From Mytilus galloprovincialis (taxonomy: Eukaryota > Mollusca > Bivalvia > Mytilida > Mytilidae): a stretch of DNA of 64,000 nucleotides. Under the pieces are notes generated by a model. The model did not search any database, was not told where the DNA came from, and saw only the letters and a program-made list of their open reading frames with translations. How positions within the stretch are numbered: position 1 is the first letter of the stretch; every line of letters starts with the position of its first letter. Shown one piece after another: positions 36,501 to 46,885 of the stretch. The stretch covers positions 90,204,571-90,268,570 of the forward strand of contig NC_134846.1 of assembly GCF_965363235.1 (NCBI RefSeq), given 5' to 3'. The translations under genes were made by a program, and so were the position numbers.

Positions 36501-39500
36501 TAATTAAAATTTTATAAGACTTTTACAGATGGCTTATCATTATACATCTTACAGAATTTCAAATAGAAAAATGGGGGTCACTGGGCAAATTTGTTCAAGG
36601 CATTCAAATGGATAAAACCAGAGGATTCCGAAAATCTGACAAAAAATCCAAAACATGACAAGCCAGCTTCCTTAAGTTTTCATAAATTTATTACAATAAT
36701 GATAAATAGTTCTGTTTTATAGTTGTGAGTTTGTGGGCACATCAGATGAGTTAGAAGACCACCTCAGATCATGTAGATTTGAAGGAATGAAAGAATTTCT
36801 GGTCAGAATGGATGAGAAAATGACAGACATGCAATTTTCTCTCAACCAGAAAGATCAGGAAATACAGTTCTTACGATCAATGTTAGGCAAATTAGCTGAA
36901 AGGTTGGAGGCATTAGAAAAGTCATCAGATATGAAAATCGGTATGTTATAATGTCAAATTCTCTTTATTTGTAATTCTAACTGTGAAATATAAAATTTAA
37001 TATTTCAGCAATTGCTACATTTGCCAGAAACCAGTTTGATGTTTAGGACTTTTTGGAATCCTAAAAGAAAATTCAATTTTGATAAAACAAATATTTTTGA
37101 TAAAAAAAAGTCATTTTATGTTTATTTAAATCTTATGTGGCAAAATATGGATTTGTCTTTCCAATGATTTAAACCATAAAATATTTTACCATTTCTATCA
37201 CATCTTATAATAGCTGAAGATTGCTTTTTTATATTGGCAAGTGAATTCTTTACACAATGTCAGGTTCCATAAATTAAAGATAAAGAAAGAAATCTCTCTT
37301 TCAATCAATATTCAAGTTCTCATCCTTTTATAGTTTGTTGTCGAGCCTACAACTTTAGTTGCAGAAAGCTTGACATAGAGATAGTGATCCGGCGGCTACG
37401 ACGGAGGTGGCGGCATTAGCTCACTTCTTAAAAGCTTTATATTTTAGAAGGTTGAAGACCTGGATGCTTCATACTTTGTATATAGATGCCTCATGTTACG
37501 AAATTTCCGTCAGTAGCATGTCCAATATCCTTGACCTCATTTTCATGGTTCAGTGACTACTTGAAAAAAAGTTAAGATTTTTTATAATATTAAATATTTG
37601 TTTTATCAAAATTGAATTTTCTTTTAGGATTACAAAAAATTCCTAAACATCAAACTGGTTTCTGGCAAACGTAGCAATTGCTGAAATATTATTGTGTTGA
37701 CAAATATTTCAGCTGAACAAATAGCCTTTGTCATTGTCAATTTTTTTTAAATATAAGTAATAGGATAACTATATTTGGTATGTGCATACCTTGCAAGGTC
37801 CTCATGCCCGTCAGACAGTTTTCACTTGACCTCGACCTCACTTCATGGATTAGTGAACCAGGTAAAGTTTTGGTGGTCAAGTCCATAACTCAGATACTAT
37901 AAGCAATAGGTCTTGTACATTCGGTGTATGGAAGGACTTTAAGGTGTACATGTCCAACTGGCAGGTGTCATCTGACCTTGATCTCATTTTCATGGTTCAG
38001 TGGTTATAGTTAATTTTTTGTGTTTTGGTCTGTTTTTCTTATACTGTATGCAATAGGTTAACTATATTTGGTGTATGGAATGATTGTAAGGTGTACATGT
38101 CTAGCTGGCAGATGTCATCTGACCTTGACCTCATTTTCATGGTTCAGTGGTCAAAGTTAAGTTTTTGAGTTTTGGTCTTTTTTTCCAATTCTATATGCAA
38201 AAGGTCAACTATATTTGTTGTATGGAAGAATTGTTAGCTATTCATGTCTGCCTGGCATTGTCCGTCTTACCTTGACCTCATTTTCATATGGTTCATTGGT
38301 CAAAGAGGGGGGGGTAAGAGGGGTCCTGATCCCGAAATCCTGGGCTAAAAACACGAAATCCTGAAATCCCAGGCTTAAAAACACAAATTCCTGAGGTCCC
38401 GAAATTCGAAAAAAGAATTCCCTGATCCCGAAAGGGTCAATCCCGAAATCCCAAGCTTAAAAACACCCGATCCCAGAGTCCCCATAAAGGTCCTACTCCC
38501 ACCCCGTCAATGTTTAGTTTTCTTGGGTAATGTTAAGTTTATGTGACAGTTGTAATAAAGCTTTATATTCAGGACTATCAACATAATATCAATGATTAGT
38601 AAAGAAGGCGAGACATTTCAGCGTGTGCACTCTTGTGATTTTACTTATAAAGACAAGTTTTGGTATGTCCTTTATAAAGCCAAGATACTGTTGTATGGAG
38701 TTATGTCTTCAACAATATTCTCCAATGGACAACTAAAACATGATTTGAAATCATGCACATACCTTGTCAAATCTTTAATACATTCAAAACTATCCTTATT
38801 TAAATAGTGACAACATTAGAAACTTCTAACATCTTTCAGACTATGCACTATATTATATATATATATATATACATCAAATTTTGAAAGTTTTCTTTCAACC
38901 AAGTATTCTTACGTTTTTCATTTTCTTTATAGATTTATTGGAACATAATCAAAATAAAATAATGACCACTATCATGGATTGTCAGAGAGATTACGCTGTT
39001 ATACATGTAAGTTCAAAGTAGTTTCAATCAATTGTTAATTTATTGTTATTCTTTTTTTTTTAATATTTCTTATACAGATTTTCAATTAAAAAGTTAGATA
39101 GTATGATGTGTGTTCTATTATGCAGTTATTTTAAGTTTTTCTTTTAAATGAAGATTCTGGGTGATAGTTTAAGTAGACATTTTTGTGTCTATGTTAAAAT
39201 TCTGACAGAAGAAAGTATAGTTATCTCACCATTTCTGAATTCTTGTAACAAAACTGTGTTTTATTTATTTCAGGATGATTTAGCACATCTCAACAGTATT
39301 GTAAATGGCCGTAATGTTACCATCGGAAGTAAGTGTGAACAGATAACTGTATATGTATACATTTATAAGTAAAATGAAGCTTGTCTAAAATTTGTCTTTT
39401 ACAAAATCTGATTAGATAATTAACAGTTACTCAAACCACAACATGTAAACTGATTTGTTGATATGGACATATCTTAAATATTCCTTCCTTATTTTCAGTT

Positions 39501-42500
39501 AAACAGTGAGTACCTTTCTCATATGCATCCAAATTAAACATTAAGAAATATTTGAACTATTTATAAGTTTTGTATTAGAATATGTATAACAGACTGTAAA
39601 TAAAGAGTTGCAAATCTCAATTAGAAAATTGGCTGCTGCAAAATCTGTTTTACTAAATTTCGTGTAAGATTTCAATGAGACATTTTTCAAGTGAAAAAAA
39701 GAACATCTGCCAATAATATTGACATGTAAGTAATGTTATAAAGCTGAACATAATACAAGATGTTTTATTTAGTAAAATATAACCTAAATATATAATGTAA
39801 ATTTCAGCGTATGACCCACAACAGGTGATCAGATGTAGAGGTACCTTTGTAGGACACCAGGTAAATAATCTTAACAAGAAATATATTCCATTTTAAATCC
39901 AATAAATTTATACGATATCAGTTTTAGAATAGATGCTATTTGATTAAAATATAATCATGATAATAAGACCAAAAGATAAATCATTTTCAAACCAATTTTC
40001 AAAATCAAAAGACAGAGCTGTTAAAATTTTGCAACAATAAATAAAACACATTTACACATTTCAAAAATACTTTTGATTTTCTGCTATTTACTTTTTTTTT
40101 AAGTACAAAAAGCTGTAGGATTCTGCAAAATTTTAGAAAAAGAATTAAATTATGATTTATGGTGTGTTTTCTATTACAGGGTCCAGTATGGTGTCTGTGT
40201 ATGTCTGGTGATTTGTTGTTTAGTGGGTCTTCAGATAAAACTGTCAAGGTAAGATAAGTTACATACATTTGTATTGAGCTTTTTAATCCTCTGAACTTTA
40301 TTCTTTTTTTGTGTAATAACATTCAAAATTACTTCACTTTATTGACATGGATACATATTCAGGTCAGTAACATGTTTTTAATGCCATGAGTATATAAAAT
40401 GCTTTGTACTAGACCAACATGCCGAGTCAAATTTTTAATGTGCTAATTGTCAAGTATGATATTGTATCTTCTATTTTAGGTTTGGGATACTGGCAATAAT
40501 TACAAATGTTTGAAGACTCTCGAGGCTCACACAGGAATTGTCCTGGCATTATGTACATATGGTAACAAATTATTCAGTGGCTCACAGGATTGTAAAATTA
40601 TAGTAAGTAATGTTTTTGCATAGATGTTTCGTAAGTTGTTCACATGATAAAAGTATAGTTGAAATAACTGAGAACCAATGTCTGAATCTCAAAATGTAGT
40701 CAGAGGTCAGTAAATTTAAAATAATCACTTAAAACTAACACAACTTTATATGCTGATGAATTTAGGAGGGTATGTCTTCAAGACTTTTTATGGCGCTTCA
40801 TGTCAGCATACACCATGTGATATGTTTTTATAGCTTATCAACTTCCTGATTACCAAATTATTAAAGCAGGGGTATCATAAGGGTGCAGAAGCTCACAGTA
40901 TTTTTTATATATTAAAAGGATCATTTTTTTTTTCCAGATTTGGAATATTGATACACTGGAAAAGGTTGCTGAAATTGAAGCTCATGAAAATCCTGTTTGT
41001 ACTCTAACTGCTGCCAAAAATATGATCTTCAGTGGATCACTAAAAGTTATTAAGGTATGTAATGTGGTTGTTGATTGGATACTGTCACTCTGAAGAAAAC
41101 AAAACAACCAGAAACAACAAATCCAACAAGTTTTATTGAATACTCATTATTAAAATCAATCGAAATCAGCTGTATTTGTGAGAGGCCACTTAGTATTATA
41201 ACCTTGATATGTTAAAAATTAATAATGCTTCACATTATAATATGCTATGTTTTGTTTTATCTAGCTGTGTTTTTTATATTGTACATAACTATCTGATTCA
41301 TTGGCAAATATGAGTTGTTGATTTGGCCAAAATAAACAGTATTTTTGTGCATATGTTGGTTCATTTAATACACAAGATTAATTGATGCGGCCACAGAACA
41401 CAAGAATATATATCCCTTATATTTTGGTTTGTTACACAAAAAGGTATATAGTGTTTTTCATCCCAGTACAACATGATTACCACAGTCTATATTATATTTC
41501 AGATATGGGATGTACATACATTGAAGTTAAAGTCTATACTATATTTTAGATATGGGATGTACATTCATTGAAGATAAAGTCTGTATTATATTTTAGATAT
41601 GGGATGTACATACATTGAAGTTAAAGTCTGTATTATATTTTAGATATGGGATGTACATACATTGAAGTTAAAGTCTGTATTATATTTTAGATATGGGATG
41701 TACATACATTGAAGTTAAAGTCTGTATTATATTTTAGATATGGGATGTACATACATTGAAGTTAAAGTCTGTATTATATTTCAGATATGGGATGTACATA
41801 CATTGAAGTTAAAGTGTGAACTGACAGGTTTGAACCATTGGGTGAGAGCACTTGTAGCCACACAGAACCATCTATACAGTGGATCATACCAGACAGTCAA
41901 GGTAAGCTCATACATTGTAGCCACACAGAACCATTTATACAGTGGATCATACCAGACCGTCAAGGTAAGCTCATACATTGTAGCCACACAGAACCATCTA
42001 TACAGTGGATCATACCAGACAGTCAAGGTAAGCTCATACATTGTAGAACATCTGTATTTATAGATTATGGTTGATCATCTCAACGAGATTGATTTTCTCG
42101 CTTGGGCTGGTACAGCGAAAGTGAGAAAAACAATCGAGTTGAGATGACCAATGATAATCTGTTTATCTCTATTGTACCTATGACGACGTTGTCAATTTCA
42201 ATGTCAATTTCGTTAGCAACGCCACATGTCCTCCTTAGTTTCTAGCGATAATTTTTCCATCTCAAGCGAGAAGCATGATATGAAATTTATCACAAAAAAA
42301 GATCAAAAGAAAAATGCACAAAATAGCGATAATTATTTTTATCGCTATTTTACGAATTTTTCCTTTTGATCTTACTGACTGATAATTTCCTTTCTCAGTG
42401 GAGTCAAGTGATATGATAAATTATCCCTAGAAATTAAGGGAACATGTGCTGTTGTCAATGAAATTAACAACGTCTTCTTAGGTAAAATAGTGATAAACAG

Positions 42501-42795
42501 ATTATCATTAGTCATCTCAAGTAGATTGCTTTTCTCACATTCGCCATACTAGCTCAAGCAAGAAAATCAATCTTGTTGAGATAATCAACTATAATTTATA
42601 ATTTTCATATATTTATAAGTTGTTACATTTAATTCTAACTGCAGATATGAGAAGTTTCAATGTTGAAGCCCGCCTTGGGATGTGGGATTTTCTCGCTGTT
42701 TTAAAGACCCATTGCTGGCCATAGGCTTTTTTCTGCTCTTTTCCTCAGATTGTTATTTCTTTGACACATTCCCTTATTTCCATTCTCAATTTTAT

Positions 42796-42844
<49 letters not shown>

Positions 42845-45800
42845 TTAGTTTTGTGTGTACATGCATTCCATTTTAGTGAATTTTTTTTCTCCATATTTCT
42901 TAAAATTGCGGTTATCACCACTACTAATTTTTCATTGGAATTTTATTATAGATATGGGATTTGGAGAAATTAGAGTGTGTTGATATCCTAGAGACTTCTG
43001 GTGGCAGTGTGTATAGTATAGCCATTACACCTCATCACATACTGTGTGGAACATATGAAAATGTCATACATGTAAGTTTTTCACACTGTTATATCTACCG
43101 GTAGTAAGTATTCAATACTCTGTTATATTATTGAGATTGAATAACATACTGATATTCATGTAAATAATTGCTTTGTAAAACCTGTCACTTTTGCAATTCT
43201 TAACATGTTTTGGTAAAATTTATATCAAAGATTTAAATTAATTACATTCTGATCAAGTTAAAAAAAACTGAGGTAACTCTATAATTCAAATGTGTATAGG
43301 AAGAGTTGAAATTGGCCCTGACATTCTAATAATTTTTTAAACAAGCCAAAAAAGTACACATTTTCGAAAAAATAGTTTGATGGAACTCAGTAGCACCTTT
43401 TTGGTCTCAGCTACAGGTTGAGGCGAACATTTTTCTTGAATTTATTTTTAGCACAAAATCAAGATTTTTCTATGCCACTTTCCAAATGCGATGACTATGA
43501 AGCCTACAATATAGAATTATGAAATGATAAGTTTAACTAAGCAATGAGGCTTCTGAAATGATTAATTTAAGGTGAATTATCAGTATATATTTTGTCAGAT
43601 AGAATTTTATTTAAACTTTTCCAGAATGTAGATTTAACCATGCTGTTTTTCAAAAATATAATAAAAAATATGGGTCACTGTGCTATTTTTTAAGAAACAA
43701 ATTGTACAAAATTGCCAAATTCTGCATAGATGATTCACAAAAAAATACTATTGTAAATTAAAATTTTGTAAAAAATGGAGAAGATAGGATTTAAAAGTAT
43801 GCTTTATGCTTTATAGAGTTTTTACTTTAGAGTTATCTCCCTTTAAATGGTTAAAATGAAAAATTGATTTGAAAAAAAACCCAAATTGTTGGTATTTATT
43901 AAAACAGTGTGAACAATGCAATTAACCACTTTTTTTTTGTTTATTGAAGTAAACAATCTTTCACCACATTAATTGCCAATCGTTCTCAAAATCTGCAGAT
44001 TTAAGACCTAGACTGATTGTTTACTGCTATTTTTCAATCTATGATGGCAGTATACAGTTAGTCTACCTAATGAAAGAAATTGTGACCTCTTTTTGAAAAT
44101 TTATGATAAAGTTGAAATTAAAGGCCATATTTGACATAGTTATGTAGTATAATAACACACTCATTTCTTTATTGATTATACCCCCGCTTTAAAAAAGGGG
44201 GGTATACTGTTTTACCTCTGTCTGTCAGTCTGTCCGTCCATCAGTCCGTCAGTCAGTCCGTCCCATGAAACTTTCGTCACATTTTTCTCAGGAACTACAC
44301 ATCCACCCTTTCTGTAATTTGGTATCAACATTTATATATGTCAGCCATACAGTGTGATGCGTTTTCAGATTCATCACTTGACAACTTCCTGTTTACCGAA
44401 CACTTGTCTGATTTTACACATGATAGCCAAGTTGAAATTTTTCGTCACATTTTTCTCAGGAACTACAATACAAGGATTTCTGAAATTTGGTTTCAGGATT
44501 TATATAAGTCAGCTATACCGTGGGATGCGTTTTCAGATTCATCACTCGACAACTTCCTGTTTACCGAACACTTGCATATTTTTACACTATTAATATTATC
44601 CACTTGCGGCGGGGGTATCATCAGTGAGCAGTAGCTCGCAGTTTCACTTGTTTGAATCAAGTTTGATTATTCTATTTTTAGCTCACCTGACCTGAAAGGT
44701 CAAGTGAGCTTTTCTCATCACTTGGCGTCCGGCGTCTGTCGTTCGTAAACTTTTACGAAAATCTTCTCCTCTGAAACTACTGGACCAAATTTAACCAAAC
44801 TTAGCCACAATCATCCTTGGGGTATCTAGTTTAAAAATGTGTCCGATGACTTGGTCATCCAACCAAGATGGCTGCCATGGCTAAAAATAGAACACGGAGG
44901 TAAAATGTATATTTTGGCTTATATCTTTGAAACCAAAGCATTTAGAGCAAATCTGACATGGGGGTAAAATTGTGATCAGGTGTTTGGTTATTATCTTGAA
45001 TACTATTATAGAGATAAACTGTAAACTGCAATAATGTTCAGCAAAGTAAGATCTACAAATAAGTCAACATGCCCAAAATTGTTAGAGGACCCCTTAAGGA
45101 GTTATTGCCCTTTATAGTCAATATTGAACAACTTTCCGTCATTTTTTGTAACTTGTACAAAAATCTTCTTTTCTGAAACTACTGGGCCAAATTTAACCAA
45201 ACTTGGCCACAATCATCATTGTGGTATAAAGTTGAAAAATGTGTCCCATGACCCTGCCTACCAAACAAAATGGCTGACTTGGCTAAAATTAGAACATAGT
45301 GGTAAAATGCAGTTTTTGCTTTATATCTTTAAAACTAAGACATTTAGAGCAAATCTTTCAAGATTTAAACATCCATCAGAATAAGATTCATCCCCTAACA
45401 AATTTTCAGATAAATCGGACAACCCATTGTTGGGTTGCTGCCCTAAAATTGGCAATTTAAGGAAATTTTGCAGTTTTTGGTTATTATCTTGAATACTATT
45501 ATAGATAGAGATAAATTGTAAACAGCAATAATGTTCAGCAAAGTAAGATCTACAAATAAGTCAACATGACCAAAATTGTCAGAGGACCCCTTAAGGAGTT
45601 ATTGCCCTTTATAGTCAATATTGAACAACTTTTTGTCATTTTTGTAACTTGTACAAAAATCTTCTTTTCTAAAACTATGGGCCAAATTTAACCAAACTTG
45701 GCCACAATCATAACTAGGGTATCCATTTAAAAAAGTGTCTAATGACACCGCCTACCAACCAAGATGGCCGACATCAGTAAATACAGTAACAGGTGAGTGA

Positions 45801-46885
45801 CACAGGCTCTTGAGAGCCTCTAGTTTAGTAAACCATTTCAAAATAAAAAAAAATGTTTTGACCTTATACTTAATGTTAATTAAAGATATTTGGACAAAGT
45901 TCAAAAGCCAGAGCCTAACATTTTAATTAGATTTTATGGATCTATGGCAAGCATAGAGTAAATAAAAGTTTGGATCACAATTGCCTCTGAAACAATCTTT
46001 AGTTAAGTTAACAATTTTCGGTAAGATATGCAATGTTTATATTCACACTGAGTTCAAAAACCAATGCATATTGGATATATTTATACTGGTATTTGAAGTG
46101 TAAATTATATTCCAAGTTGTGAATGTTATGTGTAAATGATAGGACAAATCGTCTAATTAAATGAACTAAATAATGTACATTCTTTCGGTTAATAATAGAT
46201 GAATAAAACAATTTCAGGTCACTTTATGACCTTGAGAGATAATATTTAAGCTAAGCATTTTATAATGAGTTGAAAGATACTGCATGAGTTGTCTTTTGGA
46301 GGAAGAGTATATTAAAAGGATACAATTTTAATAATATAACAAGCAAAGCTAGAATTTACAAATAAATATAAATAAATTGATCATTTAAAGAAAATAAAAA
46401 TCTGTTATTCAGCCATGAGATTTCTATGTTTTTATGCTCCATGTATGGGAATTATGTTTTCTGGTCTGTGCATCCGTCTGTGGGTCCATCCGTCTGTTCA
46501 TTCGTCTGTCTGTCTGTATGTCCTGCTTCAGCCAGGTGAAAGTATTTGGTTGAGGTAGTTTTTGAAGAAGTTGAAGTCCAATCAACTTGAAACTTAGTAA
46601 ACATGTTCCCTATGATATGATCTTTTCAATTTTAATGCCAAATCAGAGATCATACCCCATTTTCACGGTCCACTGATCATAGAAAATGATGGTGCAGATG
46701 GGGCATCCATGTACTTGGGACACATTTTTGTTACACCTGTATTTATATTTTAGGTATGGGAGATAGATAGCAAAGAGAATGCCAAGACATTGAAAGGCCA
46801 CAGTGGCACAGTGTATGCCTTAGCCACGTTACAATCTCCTACGGGTATTAAAGTCTTCAGTGCATCATATGACAGATCTTTAAGG
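27575..46885 (+). CDS. TRAF7: TRAF7, E3 ubiquitin ligase (RING, TRAF zinc fingers, coiled coil, WD40), 18 exons
   Basis: Exons: 27575-27632, 28143-28222, 31750-31884, 32212-32304, 34198-34237, 34901-35078, 35253-35328, 35623-35681, 36723-36940, 38933-39006, 39274-39328, 39808-39860, 40180-40248, 40480-40602, 40938-41054, 41785-41901, 42952-43071, 46754-46885. All borders are GT-AG and phases join, giving 599 residues without a stop. TRAF7 acts in MEKK3/JNK and NF-kB signalling by ubiquitin transfer and scaffolding. Hallmarks: [17 protein letters not shown] near the start, [60 protein letters not shown]. Human TRAF7 has 670 residues; roughly 30 N-terminal residues and the last WD40 blade (about 45 residues) are missing, the latter presumably to the right of the window. 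Confidence 0.95.
28528..29289. mobile_element. TIR element with repeated TGTTATTACAG motifs
   Basis: The ends (GTCAGATATATAACTCTATA and the inverse TATAGAGTTATATCCCTGAC) are inverted repeats of about 46 bp that continue through GGGTTATTACAGAAAA. Inside, TTATTACAG or its complement CTGTAATAA recurs about eight times in both directions, as subterminal transposase-binding repeats do in hAT-like elements. No transposase is present. It lies in the TRAF7 intron after exon 28143-28222. Confidence 0.75.
29264..29545. repeat. 107-bp tandem duplication joined to a palindrome
   Basis: The segment starting AACCCTATAGAGTTATATCC at 29264 recurs at 29371. Each copy holds TTCTGTATTGGCCTTGTTAT. The second copy is followed by its inverse (GGACCAATAACAAGGCCAAT at about 29503), so it can fold into a long hairpin. 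The first copy overlaps the right end of the 28528-29289 element. Confidence 0.75.
30110..30190. repeat. Palindrome of TATTGGCC motifs
   Basis: CTCGGCCAATACAG and CTGTATTGGCCGAG face each other around a short AT-rich loop. The motif is shared with 29300-29545 and may mark the other end of one element spanning about 29300-30190. Confidence 0.5.
30562..31360 (+). repeat. Minisatellite, 61-bp unit, about 13 copies
   Basis: The unit contains TTTAAAACATATGATTAAAG, CAATAACTGTCAGTGACTTA and AGTCTTATCTACTAATGCC. Central units are almost identical; outer ones lack CAATAACT or are truncated, which suggests recent expansion from the middle. It lies in a TRAF7 intron and carries no exon sequence. Confidence 0.9.
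31545..31690 (+). repeat. Bivalve 'GTGGTATGAGTGCCAATGAGAC' interspersed repeat
   Basis: Fragment with ATGAGTGCCAATGAGACAAT, CCATTATAGGTCAAAGTACA and TCTTCAACACGGAGCCTTGG. Same family as 8195-8400. It ends about 60 bases before the acceptor of TRAF7 exon 31750-31884. Confidence 0.65.
32212..34237 (+). CDS. TRAF7: TRAF7 RING finger, split by an intron between its cysteine pairs
   Basis: Exon 32212-32304 carries the first zinc-ligand pair ([17 protein letters not shown]) and exon 34198-34237 carries HTYCRQC; the last pair CPVD is at the start of exon 34901-35078. The spacing fits a C3HC4 RING that recruits E2-ubiquitin. The intron between the halves begins with GTATGT and is mostly the tandem array that repeats the exon end. 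Confidence 0.93.
32281..33680 (+). repeat. Exon-anchored minisatellite in TRAF7, 44-bp unit, about 32 copies, each with a 5' splice site
   Basis: The first unit is the last 24 coding bases of RING exon 32212-32304 (GATCCAGTGATAGTATCATG then TGGG) plus the donor GTATGT and TATCAGGTCATGT-type intron sequence. The unit then repeats about 32 times. Most copies keep TGGG|GTATGT; some carry changed donors such as GTATGG or TTATGT. Unit length is not a multiple of three. Confidence 0.9.
34691..34842. mobile_element. MITE with TACTGTAAATTC termini
   Basis: TACTGTAAATTCAGATATTA at the left is mirrored by CAATAATTTCAGAATTTACA plus GTA at the right. About 150 bp, AT-rich, no coding potential. It ends about 60 bases before TRAF7 exon 34901-35078. 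Confidence 0.65.
34901..36940 (+). CDS. TRAF7: TRAF7 zinc-finger region and start of coiled coil
   Basis: Exons 34901-35078, 35253-35328, 35623-35681 and 36723-36940 encode [20 protein letters not shown], then TRAF-type Cys/His fingers ([40 protein letters not shown]). A heptad-rich helix [20 protein letters not shown] follows. In the family this part oligomerises and binds MEKK3. Confidence 0.93.
36280..36675. mobile_element. 395-bp interspersed element with TTAAGG/CCTTAA ends, copy 1
   Basis: It matches 61594-61985 along its length: TTTTCATAGCTTTATCA, AAAGYTCTCAAAAACT, AAGGCATTCAAATGGATAAA and TCCAAAACATGA are shared. Termini are short inverted repeats. It ends 47 bases before TRAF7 exon 36723-36940. 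Confidence 0.7.
37598..37746 (-). repeat. Inverted copy of two separate pieces of the same TRAF7 locus
   Basis: The reverse complement of this block equals 36105-36165 joined directly to 37003-37100, with only a handful of differences. In the locus those two pieces are 840 bases apart and flank TRAF7 exon 36723-36940. The junction shares only AATA-type microhomology. Confidence 0.75.
38305..38515 (+). repeat. Nested 'GATCCCGAAATCC' repeat
   Basis: A G-run is followed by repeated TCCCGAAATCC and GCTTAAAAACAC motifs, ending in a C-rich stretch TCCTACTCCCACCCCG. It interrupts the surrounding family between GGTCAAAG and TGTTTAG. Confidence 0.6.
39808..46885 (+). CDS. TRAF7: TRAF7 WD40 propeller, blades 1 to 6
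   Basis: Each exon from 40180 on encodes about one blade and starts with the strand-d tryptophan motif of the repeat (VWD, IWN, IWD, IWD, VWE): 40480-40602, 40938-41054, 41785-41901, 42952-43071, 46754-46885. Exons 39808-39860 and 40180-40248 supply the first blade. This one-exon-per-blade layout is typical. The seventh blade, which closes the propeller, is not in the window as far as I can read. Confidence 0.92.
41485..41814 (+). repeat. Seven 47-bp copies of a 3' splice site plus exon start, before a TRAF7 WD40 exon
   Basis: Copies begin after AG at 41503, 41550, 41597, 41644, 41691, 41738 and 41785. Each holds a TATTATATTTYAG acceptor and the first 30 exon bases (ATATGGGATGTACATACATT then GAAGTTAAAG). 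Only the last continues into exon 41785-41901. Using an upstream acceptor runs into an in-frame stop. Confidence 0.9.
41854..42042 (+). repeat. Three in-frame 63-bp copies of exon end plus 5' splice site, TRAF7 WD40 exon
   Basis: Each unit is 48 exon bases (starting GTAGCCACACAGAACCAT, ending AGACMGTCAAG) plus GTAAGCTCATACATT. The reading frame stays open through all three, encoding [16 protein letters not shown] plus the linker VSSYI. The third unit reads on to a stop near 42061 if its donor is not used. Confidence 0.9.
42064..42600. mobile_element. Foldback element of about 535 bp in a TRAF7 intron
   Basis: The ends are inverted copies: ATTATGGTTGATCATCTCAA at the left and TTGAGATAATCAACTATAAT at the right, with further inverse pairs (GATAATCTGTTTATC and GATAAACAGATTATC; AAAAGATCAAAAGAAAAA and TTTTTCCTTTTGATCTT). 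The centre is a hairpin AAAATAGCGATAATTATTTT. No coding potential. Confidence 0.8.
42799..42842. repeat. AT dinucleotide microsatellite, 22 units
   Basis: An uninterrupted AT run, 110 bases before TRAF7 exon 42952-43071. Confidence 0.95.
43090..44170. other. TRAF7 intron, no assigned feature
   Basis: AT-rich DNA. A stretch near 43645-43690 resembles a common AT-rich repeat (AAAAATATGGGTCACTGTGC), not delimited. Confidence 0.35.
44178..44655 (+). repeat. Bivalve 'TATACCCCCGCTT' interspersed repeat
   Basis: It starts TATACCCCCGCTTTAAAAAA (then GGGGGGTATAC, a terminal hairpin) and ends GCGGGGGTATCATCAGTGAG plus CAGTAGCTCGC. A 190-bp internal segment with GATGCGTTTTCAGATTCATC is duplicated. The open frame across it is a repeat artefact. 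Confidence 0.7.
44675..45824 (+). mobile_element. 'TTTTTAGCTCACCTG' bivalve element, copy 1
   Basis: The left end forms a hairpin (AGCTCACCTGACC against GGTCAAGTGAGCT); the right end reads GGTGAGTGACACAGGCTCTT followed by GAGAGCCTCTAG. Internal 400-500-bp segments with CTTCTYYTCTGAAACTACTG are repeated three times. Non-coding, mobile by unknown means. Confidence 0.75.
46429..46731 (+). mobile_element. 'TTTTTATGCCCCAC' bivalve element, copy ending 22 bases before a TRAF7 exon
   Basis: It starts TTTTTATGCTCCATGTATGG with CTGGTCTGTGCATCCGTCTG, and ends GGGGCATCCATGTACTTGGG plus ACACATTTTTGTT. Non-coding. Its right end supplies most of the sequence where a branch point for exon 46754-46885 would lie. 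Confidence 0.75.

Larger units (their letters stand above)
37330..38640 (+). repeat. Bivalve interspersed repeat with internal 150-bp tandem units, interrupted twice
   Basis: It starts TTTGTTGTCGAGCCTACAAC and ends AGGCGAGACATTTCAGCGTG, a family recalled from mussels. In between, a unit with TGACCTTGACCTCATTTTCA and ATGGTTCAGTGG recurs about four times. It is interrupted by a locally templated insertion (about 37598-37746) and by another repeat (about 38305-38515). It fills much of the intron after exon 36723-36940. Confidence 0.7.

Noticed and set aside
38592-38807. Open frame of 71 residues
   Set aside because: It covers the end of a recalled mussel repeat and runs into unique intron; no domain.
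42682-42973. Frames rich in isoleucine and tyrosine
   Set aside because: They are translations of the AT microsatellite.
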